Shown: positions 54,799 to 64,000 of the stretch, piece by piece
Position numbering within the stretch: the first letter of the stretch is position 1
Layout of the letters: every line of letters starts with the position of its first letter
DNA from: Ophthalmolycus amberensis
Taxonomy: Eukaryota > Chordata > Actinopteri > Perciformes > Zoarcidae
Direction of reading: 5' to 3'
DNA length: 64,000 nt
Assembly (NCBI GenBank): GCA_024529925.1
Contig: JAFEUB010000807.1
Location: 57,501 to 121,500, forward strand
Translations under genes and position numbers: made by a program
Notes under the pieces: generated by a model
Told to the model about the DNA's origin: nothing
The model's input: only the letters and a program-made list of their open reading frames with translations
Database searches by the model: none

Positions 54799-55435
54799 TG
54801 TGGAAGTTTGAGTCTGTTCCACAGCGAGGAGGCCAGAGCACATGTCCGGCTGCTTTGTACAGTCGACACGCTGCAACAATAAATCTACCAAAACTGGTTT
54901 ACAATTAAAAGGAATTTAATCCCACTGATGCAAGTACGATTACAGTTACACAATGGAGTAAATTACTCCTATGAAATATTACAATATTAACCCACTTTGG
55001 AAAAAACTACCTCTGGTCCCAGGACACAGCCATCCCAGGCAACCACACGCTAAAAGAGGCAGAAAAACACTTTCTAGATCCCGCCCTCATAGCCGTTCGA
55101 AACTCCTCCCCTTCCGTTTATCCCAATTCCTATTGGCTAACTTCTCTATGCACTTCAGTAAACGCCTGTCTTCATGACTCTCTTTCCCTGAGTTTCTAAC
55201 ACATTCAAAGACTGTCAGTTATTGCTTAATCCCTTCTATGATAATCCTTCAGTATAAAAGTTAAACTTCTGCAACTTGGCAGAAGCTTCATGTCTTTTAG
55301 CTACTAATCCTAAAACACTTCATGTTTATCTTAATTATGCATTCCCAATACACTTATGATTATGACTAATTATGAATTATTAAACACTTTTATTATATCT
55401 ACTAAACACACAGTTCTATGGTCAAATTTCTTACA
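54799..55435 (-). repeat. 3' LTR of the endogenous retrovirus
   Basis: A 637-bp LTR starting TGTAAGAAATTTG and ending CTTCCACA on the minus strand. It is preceded on the minus strand by the purine tract 'ttaggggggagttg' (55436-55450 region). The bases after it (AGAT at 54795-54798) are one half of its target duplication; the other half is outside the window. Confidence 0.88.
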
Positions 55436-55450
55436 ACTCCCCCCTAACCC

Positions 55451-55974
55451 ACAGTTCACTGTGAGTTAGTTACTCAAATGCTCCTGGAGTTCCCTCCCCT
55501 ACTCAATCCAGGGAGAGGCTCCCTAACTATCTAAACAGTGGCAAACCACAATTCATGCATACAGATATCATTTCAAGTATTCCTATCCGGTCTGTTTCTC
55601 CCTACGCTTGCCTCGCTAACTCAAAAACCAGTCGAATCCGTTGAAGTTCACTGCCTTCCATGTCTTGGGGCTGGCAGGATCAGGAGACAGTCTGTAGGCT
55701 AGAGAACACATACTGAGAAGCCTTGACTGTTCTTTTACACTTGACAAAATTACATTTCTTAATCCTTACACCCTAAAATCCCATTATAACCCAATTAAAC
55801 AAAATAAATCTCTAAATACTCATCCAAAACAATCCGTCTATTTCCCAAATTTCCAATATCTCACCGGATGTGTTTTAGAAGTCCATCTGGGCCTTATCAG
55901 GTCCTTCAGGATCTCCGAGAGGATGGTCAGGAACTGCTTGTGAAGTTCCGCTATGGCACCGCTGGTGGCCTCAT
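55451..55974. other. ERV segment between env and the 3' LTR, non-coding
   Basis: About 520 bases between the env stop and the purine tract. No frame or motif is recognised on the minus strand. Confidence 0.5.
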
Positions 55975-56859
55975 CTAGACTGTGGCCATCAGAAGCTCCA
56001 ATTCTTCCTCATCCTCGACACATAACTGGTTGCCCTGGACTTGTGTTTGGCTCATCGTTGAAGCAATAAACCCCTGTAGAAGTCCACGGATGCAAGGGAA
56101 CCCACATCCACAGACGACTAGCAGGCCTACGACGACAACACACAGAGTAATTACGATTGACAAAAATGTATGTTTCCACTTGCCAAACATACTTTCCAAC
56201 CAGTCGGTGAATGAATTCGTGACACCAGAGTTCTCCGCTAGCTCTTGGCTGAGTGCTGTCAGTCCCTCCAAAGCCCTGGTCACCGAACCATCAGGAGCTG
56301 TGTTATTTGGAATGAAAGTACAGCAAGCAGTCCCAAACATCTGGCAAACGCCACCTTTCTCTGCTAAAATCATATCTAATGCCATTCTGTTCTGCAAGGT
56401 CATTAGACTAGTCTTCGCCAGCTGTGCATGCAGCCCTGATATGGCGTCCCTGGTGAAGTTTACAAAACGCTGTTGGTTATAGTAAATGTAGTTGATCCAA
56501 TCGACATTTTTATTAATCGTTACCCACCAGAATAATGCAGATTCAAAACCGGCAGCTATTTGATTTCTTGCTTTGAATTCATTCGGCACCCCCCTTGGCA
56601 CTCCTATGCCATCTATGTACACTTGGTCATCAAAGGCTCCCTTCGGGCTACCGGCATCTCTTTTGGATCTTCTGTTAGCATGTGGGCGTGGAGAGATGAG
56701 TTCTCTATAAGTTGCGTCATTGACAGGCAAGATATAGAATGGCAATATAAGTTGCACCAACGCACATTTACCTGTCCAATCTTTAGGCAGGATTGGATAT
56801 ATGGTTCTTCCTCCACACCACCACCATAAATCAGCTCTGGGTGTTGTCTGTCTTAACAC
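55975..56859 (-). pseudogene. retroviral envelope protein, transmembrane half (cut by a BEL/Pao insertion)
   Basis: Env proteins mediate fusion of viral and host membranes. The open frame here (294 codons, starting at a GTG next to the insertion) covers the end of the surface subunit (W-W-W-C-G-G near residue 12). A basic R-R-S-K-R furin-type cleavage site lies near 63-67, and then the whole transmembrane subunit. A heptad-like region is followed by a C-x6-C-C motif near residues 165-175, characteristic of gamma-type env, a membrane span near 235-262 and a cytoplasmic tail with a run of Glu. The transmembrane part has no stop. The N-terminal part of the surface subunit is separated by the BEL/Pao insertion, so the gene as it stands cannot make a normal precursor. 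Confidence 0.85.
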
Positions 56860-56863
56860 ACTG

Positions 56864-57274
56864 TGTAGGAGCGGTCGGTCGATTAACGCGCATTCTCTCG
56901 TAGTGTCATTTCAAATCTTCCTTTTATTCCAGAACAGCATCAGAAGCATACATGGAAATGATCTTAAACAGAAAAACCCGCTTTGTCTCCTAATGCGGTT
57001 TCGTAATGCGTAATGCGGTTGAAAATAGTTAGCCCTTCCGCTCTCTAGTCGAACGAACACACCTGCACGTCCTCAGGTGAGGTCTACATAAAGAGTTACC
57101 GCCCCCTGACGTCATCATTGCGTCATAATCATTATAAACGGCAGTAACATCTTAGCAGGTTCAACAGTAAATCATAATTAGCATGGTTTGATGTACAATC
57201 GGTAGCATGACTATAAATTCCTTAAAAGTATAGAATGTACAGGTAAAACACAAATCAGAGTAATGGCTTCTACA
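56864..57274 (-). repeat. 3' LTR of the BEL/Pao element
   Basis: A 411-bp LTR with TGTAG...CTACA ends. On the minus strand it is preceded by the purine tract 'aggggccggag'. It includes a short 'taatgcggtt' tandem duplication near 56990-57015. Confidence 0.9.
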
Positions 57275-57573
57275 CTCCGGCCCCTAATTGACCGGTATAG
57301 GGCAATTCATACATTTATACATAGGAAGCCTATTCTTAAGAGTCCTTTGTGACAATATTCAAGACTATCACGTGTCCATAGAATTTCAAAAATAAGCCAA
57401 AAAATGTAATCCATTTAGTTTCCGCTAGTCCATTTCGCAAAACAAGTTCATAGGATCTCGGCAAAAGGTTCAACGAAAAAGGTTTTTGAGAAGAGAAGAA
57501 AAAAGAGAGAAAAGGTTCAACTAAAGTCTCTTCAAGTGTCAAATATGAAAAAGGGCAAAAGGGACTTGTCTCA

Positions 57574-59238
57574 TCAAGTCATGTTCTGTAGAAGGCACAG
57601 CTTTGTGATGGGCCTTTCCAAGGTGCCATTTTGTGTCCTGATCTTGACTCGATGTCCTTTTTTGTCGGGGAAGATTTCCGTGATTCTGCCCATGGGCCAG
57701 GAGTTGCGTGGTGAGCTCTCATCAATGATCAGCACTATGTCTCCATGCTTTAGATTCCTTTTAGTTTCATTCCATTTCTGCCTCTCCTGTAGCAATGGGA
57801 GGTACTCTCGTGTCCAGCGTTTCCAGAAGAGATCAGCTATATATTGGGTCTGTTTCCATATTCTTCTGGAATAGGTGTCACTTTTGTCAAAGAGTCCAGG
57901 TGGAAGAGTCGGCATTCGCTTCATTTGAAGCAGGTGGTTGGGTGTCAGGGGTTCTGGGTCTTTCACATCCTGAGATAGGACTGTGATGGGCCGGTCATTC
58001 ATGATTGCCTCTACTTCGCATAGAGTGGTTGGGAGACTTTCGTCATCCAGGGTCTGTTCCCTTGTGATGGAGTAGAGAATCTTTTTGATTATCCGGATGA
58101 GCCGCTCCCATACACCTCCATGATGAGGACCATAGGGTGGATTGAATGTCCATTTGATACCTACAGCGTGCATCGAATGCTGGATTTTGCTGAGGTCAAG
58201 GTGGGTAAATGCTTCGCGAAGCTCTCGTTCTGTCCCAACGAAATTTGTGCCGTTGTCAGAAACAATCTCCTTCACTTGGCCTCGTCTGCAGATAAAACGT
58301 CGGAGTGCAGAAATGCAGGAGTCTGTATCCATTGAGTAGGCCATCTCCAGGTGTACGGCTCTGCATGCGAGGCACGTAAACAAGGCTCCATATCTTTTTA
58401 CTTTGCTGCGGCCCCGCTTGACTTCTATGGGCCCAAAGTAGTCCAGTCCCGTATGGGTAAAGGGTGGCAAGTCAGGTGTTATCCTGTGAAGAGGTAGGTC
58501 GGACATCTTTTGTGTCATTGCGGTGCCATGCCATCTCCTGCAGAGTACACAATCCCGTGTTATCCTTCTCGCAGCGGAATTTGCTCTAAGGATCCAGTAT
58601 TTTGTTCTGAGTTTTGCGATCATTTGATTTCTTCCACAATGACCCATTGAGGCGTGTGTGTGGTGTAGCAGTATCTTTGACAGGTGACTGTCCTTGGGCA
58701 AAATGGCCGGATGTTTGGTTTCCTCTGGCATTGCCAGCTTGCTTAGTCTGCCGCCAACTCTCAGGATTCCCTGCTGGAGGATGGGATCTAGTCTGTAGAT
58801 CCTACTGTTTTTCTTTACGGGTAAGCCCTTTTGTAGAGAGGTCACCTCATCTTGGAAGGATTGTTGTTGAACGTAGGACACAAGTGCTTGTTCGGCCTTC
58901 CCTAAATCCTCCACAGACAGCTGTGACCTAGGTGGGTCCGAGTCGCTCGGTTTTTTCTTTTTTAGGTTCAATTGTCTCAGCCGTTCTTTGAATCTTAAGA
59001 GCCAGGCTGATGATCGAATCAATTTGTCCCATGATGAGAAATGCTCAATTAGACGAGTCAGTGGACTTTGAATCTGCAGTGCACTTGTAGTGAAAGCTCC
59101 AGCCACCTTCCTGACCTCCGGGTCACCGTCGGACAGTGTGGGTGGTACCCGGATCACTGGCCAGTCTGTTTCCGGTTGCATCAGAAAATTTGGACCCCTC
59201 AGCCAGTGTCCTTCTTGAAGGAACTTCTCAGCTTTCAT
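57574..59238 (-). pseudogene. BEL/Pao integrase and preceding linker
   Basis: The frame (554 codons) continues the RNase H frame after one stop codon. The zinc-binding domain has H-x3-H near 190-194 and C-V-L-C near 231. The catalytic core has D in G-L-D-Y-F-G near 266, D in V-S-D-N-G-T-N-F near 329 and E in V-W-E-R-L-I near 379. The C-terminal domain has a H-G-D-I-V-L-I-I motif near 500. All three catalytic residues are present, and there is no internal stop, so this part is intact. In the element it would depend on read-through or on translation from an internal Met. Confidence 0.9.
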
Positions 59239-59274
59239 GCCTCTTGATGCATTGTCTGCAGGGTTGAGTCCAGT

Positions 59275-60441
59275 CTATATGTGGCGCCATTGGCCTTTGT
59301 GTGTCAGATCCCGAATAGTGGTCACTCTGTTAGCCACGTAGGTCTGAAACCTTCTGGCGTCATTTTGGATATATTTTAATACGGCGGTGCTGTCGGTCCA
59401 GAAAACTGAGTCTCCGAGGGTTGACTCGAGCTCTCTCCTTAACATCCTGTCCATCCTAGCAGCGAGGACTGCACTGGCAAGCTCCAGTCTTGGGATTGTC
59501 ACCACCTTTAAAGGTGCAACTCTTGCCTTCCCGATCACAAACACCGTGTGAGGTAGTCTGTTGTTACTGGTCAGCTTCAAATAGCTGACTGTCCCGTAAC
59601 CTCTTTCACTTGCATCGCAGAAGTGGTGCATCTGTGCTCGAGTAACTTCAAAATCTGGTGGCTTAAAGCATCTCTTGATTCTTAGACTGGAAATCAGGTT
59701 AAGATCTTTAAGCCACTCCTTCCATCTCTCTGTGTAAGCAGTTGGTATCGATTCATCCCATCCACAATTCAGCTTGCACAGGTCCTGCAGTATTCCTTTC
59801 CCTGTCAGCATGACTGGTGCTATGAACCCAAGAGGATCGTATACTGAGTTCAACACAGACAAAATGCTTCTGCGGGTGACCGATTGTTGTTTCGGGGTGA
59901 TCGCGAAGAAGAACGTGTCTGACTCAATGTCCCATCGCATGCCAAGAGCCCTTTCCATCGGCAGTTTGTCTTTGTCGAGGTCTAGATCTTTGACCTCTTT
60001 TGCCCTCTCTTCAGCTGGAACAGAGGCAAGGACTGCTCGACTGTTACTGGTCCATTTGGTGAGTCTAAATCCACCTGTGGTGCATACTGATCTGACCTCT
60101 TTCACCAGACAGATCGCCTGGCTCTCGCTTCGGACAGATTTGAGGCAGTCGTCTACGTAGAAGTTGTGACGAATGGTGTTGAGAACTTCAGCACTACACT
60201 TTCCTTCATTATCATCGGCTGTCCGCTTCAGTGCGAAATTGGCGCAGCTCGGGGATGAGGCCGCTCCAAAGAGATGCACCGTCATCCGGTACTCTGCTAG
60301 CGGTTGGTTGGTGTCGCCGTCTGGCCACCACAGGAATCTGAGGAAATCCACGTCATGTTTAGGTACAATCGAACACCAACCGGATTGTCTTTTTCCTTTT
60401 GTGGTAGACACCATGGTGAGGGATGTACCACAGTCTTCCAT
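59275..60441 (-). pseudogene. BEL/Pao reverse transcriptase C-terminal part and RNase H
   Basis: The useful part begins after about residue 28 (D-V-D-F-L-R-F-L-W-W). The Y-V-D-D catalytic pair is near residue 95, then the S-V-Y-D-P-L-G-F-I-A-P block near 215, D-A-S-E-R-G-Y-G near 275 and the RNase H-like W-T-D-S-T-A-V-L-K-Y near 347. Compared with normal BEL/Pao RT, the stretch between the V-F-D and D-F-L-R-F blocks, which holds the first catalytic Asp, is missing. The frame ends at a single TAG (59275-59277); the integrase follows in the same frame. Confidence 0.88.
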
Positions 60442-63400
60442 CTTTCCGAGGGAGCTGTTCCTCTGGCACTCTTTCTGCGTGTCCTTTCCTCAAGACATCA
60501 CTCATGAAGCCATTATAGTCTTTCCGAAAGGCTTCATCTTTCTGGAATCTGCGGGCAAGATTTAATACTCTTTGTTCCGCCATTTTCCTGTTATTTGGCA
60601 GGCTGATGTTATCCTGGCGGAACGGAAGTCGTATTTCGTAGTGGCCTTCTTTCCTTTTGACCGAGTTGTTCATCACTTGTGGGAATTTCTTATCTTCAAA
60701 TGAGTGTTCTTGTTTTTCATTGTAGGCCAACTCTGAGAAGTCCTGGTTATATTGGTGTATCAGGAGCTCTTCCAGCTTGGGCACTGATATTCTATTGGAC
60801 GTTATCTGTGGTCGACCATGCTCATCCATAGGTGCAGTACTGCAGAGTGGTCCATTTATAGTCCAACCTAGGCTTGTTAGGACTGCGTAGGGCCCCTCCC
60901 CTTGGCTATTGATCACTCTCAGTGGCTCCATAGCCTTTGGGACATTTGCACCGATCAATAGGCCTACCTCTGCCTTGATGGTTCTTAGTTGGACCTCCTT
61001 TAGATAAGAGCATCCTTTTATGTCCATTTCTGTAGGAATGTTCTCTTGACTGACAGGAATGGCATCTTGTGTGAAGACTTCAGGAAGCTCTATGAAGCTG
61101 TTGCCATCCAGGCTGCATACTTCCAGTCCTCTTATTGCTTGAGTTTTCACGGGCTTTTCATGACCCATTGTTCGGAGTAAGATCTCTGTTTTCTTTCCTC
61201 GGACGGACAACTGTTCCATCAGTTTTTCCGTGACAAAGGTAGCAGTGCTTCCAGGGTCTAGAAACGCATAGGTTTCTATCAAACAGCTGCCTTTATGTGC
61301 CTTTATCTTTACAGGTACCACGGCTAACTTGTAGTCTGTGGTTCTGTCCACTGTTTGGGCTGCTGATGAAACTCTAGCAATGTAATTGCTCCTGGTGTCT
61401 GAGTCATGCTTAGCTGCTGGCTTGGTACTTCCTGGAGTAAAGTTCTCTATATGCAAGACCGTGGGATGTTTCTTCTCACAGGAACGACACACGAGACGTT
61501 TCTTGCATTCTTTACTCATATGACCTTTGACCAAGCAGGCAAAACACAGTCCATTTTTCTTTAGCAGCTCAATTTTCTCCTTGTGGGGAATCCTTGCTAT
61601 TATTTCACATGTTTCCATCACATGATTTCCTTTACAAAAAGCACAGGGCTTGACGAAAGCGTCCATGGCTGTACGACTGCCCTCTGGTCTGTCTGCCCCT
61701 TCCCGTGCATTAGGGTTCTTGTTGGTTTCTGTCTTGGGCACAACAGTCGTAGCAAAGCTTTTCTTGCTGCTAGCTCTCATATACGGTAAGTCTCTTTTGG
61801 ATACTCTCTCATTTGTGCTTCCGGCAGGGTCTTGGATATCCCCGAAGACGGGATCTTGAATGATTCTGACCTGTTTTTCCATAAACCGAACAAGGTCATG
61901 GAATGTAGGTCTCTGCTGTGTTCTTTCAGTGATGTCACATACAGCAGACCGCCATTTCTCTCGAAGTTTAAATGGGAGTTTGAAAACAAGTCTTTTCATG
62001 TTAGATGGCGAGTCCAGCTCTGACCTGTATGGGAGGTCCTGAACTGCATTACCACAGCCTCTTAGATAGAGGGCGTAGCTATGAAGTGCCTTTCCATCAT
62101 CTGTTCGTATTTGGTTCCAGTTCAAAGCCTTTTCAACGTATGCAGATATGACTTTGAAATCATCACCAAAGTGATATTTAAGCAGGCGCTTTGCTTCCTC
62201 GTAACCAGTCGTGGCGTTCATGTGAAAGCAGCTTTGAACTAGTTCCTTTGGCTGTCCAGCAGTATACTGTTCCAGGAAGTACAGTCGATCCTCGTCACTG
62301 TTGGTTTTGTCCTCGATGTTGTGCTTAAAAGCCTTCATAAATGGCCTGAAAGCGAGAGGATCGCCGTCAAACACCGGAACCTCCCTTCTCGGGAGTGTAG
62401 ATTCTTTCTGCTGCATCACTAGCAGGTCCGTCAAGTCTGTCTGTCTTTGTCTAATGTTTGTGAGATCGATGCTCTGAGCTATTTCACTTCTGGGAGTGGA
62501 TTCGCCTCGCCTGCGTGGTCCACCAGAAACCACAGCTCTGCTTGTGTGAGGGTTTGTTGCTCTTGGTTGTTGTTCAGACGGTCTTGTGATTCCAGTTAGT
62601 GGTCGGTACCGAACGTGCATCAATCTCTGTAATGGTGTTTTAGGTATGGTTCCCATCCGTGCATACCCCAGCTGTGCTAGGCTTTCTTCCGTTTGGTCAG
62701 ATGCATGTCTCCGTTCCTCCCTTTCTTTTCCGGGTTCTGATGCTTCATCATTTTCGAATTCCTCCAGAGCCTTTAGCCTCGCATCAGCTGCAGCAATGTT
62801 TGCTTCCAAGTCTAGAGCTTCCATTCTTAAACTTAGTTGATGCATCTCCGTTTCCAGCTCATGTTTCCTTTTAAGAGCTTCAGCTCTGGCCTGCAGAGCA
62901 GCTTTGTCTGCAGCTACCTTCATGCGTGCTGAAACCACAGATGAAGATTTGGAACTTCTGGAACCTTTAGAACTCCTTGAGCCAATCTGTGAGACACTGT
63001 CCCCAGCCTGCACAAGAGTCTGTGGGTCCGGCTGAGGTGTTAACCATTGCTCCACTTTAGCCATAGAAGCTTCGTAATCAGCCATTTTTGGCTCATACCA
63101 GTCCAAAGCTTCATTCATTCTCACATCCTCAGGCAGCAATAACTGAACAGATTCATGAGACACTTTAAATTCATCCAGCAGTCTTAGAAATTCATTTGCA
63201 GCTTCGTTAACATCATCAACATCAGCACCGTCTTTCATCATTGCTTTTATTTCATTCATTTTCCGTGTACAGTGTGAGAGTTTCCCTCTACGTGTTGCGC
63301 TGAGTGATTTAAACGCTTTCCTTTGTTGTGCGGCGTCCATCTCAGTAACACCGGCTTCAGTGACTGCCCGTTCACTTCCTTCTGCCATCAGTTCGTTCTT

Positions 63401-63448
63401 AGCCTTTAATATTCGTTTGTAGGGTTTTTTTCCAAGTAATTCCGACAC
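60359..63448 (-). pseudogene. BEL/Pao gag-protease and start of RT
   Basis: The frame of 1,029 codons begins M-S-E-L-L-G-K. A long helical, Lys/Glu-rich N-terminal part (coiled-coil-like, about residues 150-240) is followed by the capsid region, with D-P-L-A-F-R-P-F near 370. Zinc-binding clusters C-A-F-C-K-G-N-H near 603 and C-F-A-C-L-V-K-G-H near 634 are the nucleocapsid. The protease motif L-D-P-G-S-T-A-T-F is near 731. RT starts near 1000 with W-Y-I-P-H-H-G-V. The frame ends right after R-L-V-F-D-C, where a deletion joins it out of frame to the next piece. Confidence 0.9.
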
Positions 63449-63827
63449 CTTTTGTTGGAATATTCGTTAGTTTTCCGGTTACTTCTTTATTTATTTATTT
63501 TCATGCGCACGGCCGTGCTTTGTTTCCGTTTCCGTGCAGCGATATTGATCAGCGTCCTGCCGTCTATAGTTTCAGTGGTTTCGTAGTTTAAAGGCAGTTT
63601 ATGGATTTATTTGTCTGCTCATCAAACATTTCCTTCGTTTCCTTTGCCAGCTTTAATGTTTGATCTTAACCAGGTTCAGAAAACAGCGCATCCACTCGTT
63701 TACTCACGGTACCGGTGAAATCACATTCTGGCCGCAGTCCAGATCAATCCAAACGACCGTGACCCCGGGCCTCGTTCTCTCATGTCCACTTTGACTGGCG
63801 TCCTGATAGGGGGTATTTTCAACTTAT
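63449..63827 (-). other. BEL/Pao leader region
   Basis: About 380 bases between the 5' LTR and the gag start. A primer-binding site should lie next to the LTR on the minus strand (from 63827 downward: ATAAGTTGAAAATACC), but I could not match it to a tRNA 3' end by eye. Confidence 0.6.
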
Positions 63828-64000
63828 TGTAGGAGCGGTCGGTCGATTAACGCGCATTCTCTCGTAGTGTCATTGCAAATCTTCCTTTTATTCCAGAACA
63901 GCATCAGAAGCATACATGGAAATGATCTTAAACAGAAAAACCCGCTTTGTCTCCTAATGCGGTTTCGTAATGCGTAATGCGGTTGAAAATAGTTAGCCCT
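63828..64000 (-). repeat. 5' LTR of the BEL/Pao element (partial)
   Basis: The first 173 bases (on the + strand) of the 5' LTR, matching 56864-57036 apart from one base. The rest is beyond the window. Confidence 0.9.

Larger units (their letters stand above)
54799..56863 (-). mobile_element. gamma-type endogenous retrovirus, 3' part
   Basis: On the minus strand: env C-terminal half (56859-55975), a non-coding stretch, a polypurine tract and the 3' LTR (55435-54799). Everything upstream of env is absent because a BEL/Pao element has inserted in env; gag, pol and the 5' LTR are expected beyond position 64000. The LTR matches the solo LTR at 12.7 kb. Confidence 0.85.
56864..64000 (-). mobile_element. 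BEL/Pao retrotransposon (runs off the window)
   Basis: A minus-strand element with a complete 3' LTR (56864-57274), pol and gag frames (57574-63448), a leader (63449-63827) and the 5' LTR beginning at 63828 and cut by the window end. It is inserted in the retroviral env. In the 173 bases shared by the two LTRs I count a single difference (position 56911 against 63875). This suggests a recent insertion. Even so, pol contains an internal deletion and a stop. Confidence 0.92.

Noticed and set aside
55982..56482. 166-codon + strand frame opposite env
   Set aside because: Antisense shadow of the envelope frame; a short hydrophilic reading with no recognised domain.

Overview
This window looks like a piece of a teleost fish genome. 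It holds one recognisable host gene, a three-coding-exon neuropeptide Y family gene (peptide YY) at about 17.8-24.9 kb on the + strand. It has introns, a TATA box, canonical splice sites and a polyadenylation signal. Around it is AT-rich non-coding DNA with (CA)n, (TA)n and (AAT)n microsatellites and a repeat collection typical of bony fish: L2/Rex-like LINEs, Ty3/gypsy, BEL/Pao, a gamma-type endogenous retrovirus, hAT-Charlie and pogo/Tigger DNA transposons. I see no rRNA, tRNA, CRISPR array or prokaryotic gene.

Layout. 0.8-4.3 kb: a decayed LINE (minus) sitting inside a dispersed repeat. 4.7-6.9 kb: an L2/Rex1-like LINE (+). 9.3-9.5 kb: the 3' tail of another LINE. 12.2-13.7 kb: a second copy of the 4.7-kb LINE (minus), split by a solo retroviral LTR with a perfect 4-bp target duplication. 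13.7-17.8 kb: non-coding. 17.8-24.9 kb: pyy. 25.9-27.0 kb: an intact non-autonomous hAT (hAT-N copy 1). 30.2-30.5 kb: a very long TA tract. 31.7-32.6 kb: a third LINE 3' end. 33-41.3 kb: two inverted copies of a palindromic MITE flanking a Ty3/gypsy chromovirus body that lacks LTRs and carries a hAT in its gag.

42-47 kb: hAT-N copy 2, split by a Ty3/gypsy element in which integrase lies upstream of reverse transcriptase (Gmr1-type order). 47.5-53.8 kb: a dispersed repeat holding a pogo/Tigger element (itself holding a solo LTR) and then three hAT elements one inside another. 53.8-64 kb: an autonomous-type hAT interrupted by an endogenous retrovirus, whose env is interrupted by a BEL/Pao element that runs off the window end.

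The main interest is the nesting. For most elements I could read both termini and matching target-site duplications by eye, so the order of insertion can be reconstructed. Apart from pyy, no coding sequence here looks like a functional host gene. The transposon proteins are nearly all broken by frameshifts, stops or deletions of catalytic segments. Family names for repeats are from recognition of protein motifs and terminal sequences, not from a database search.
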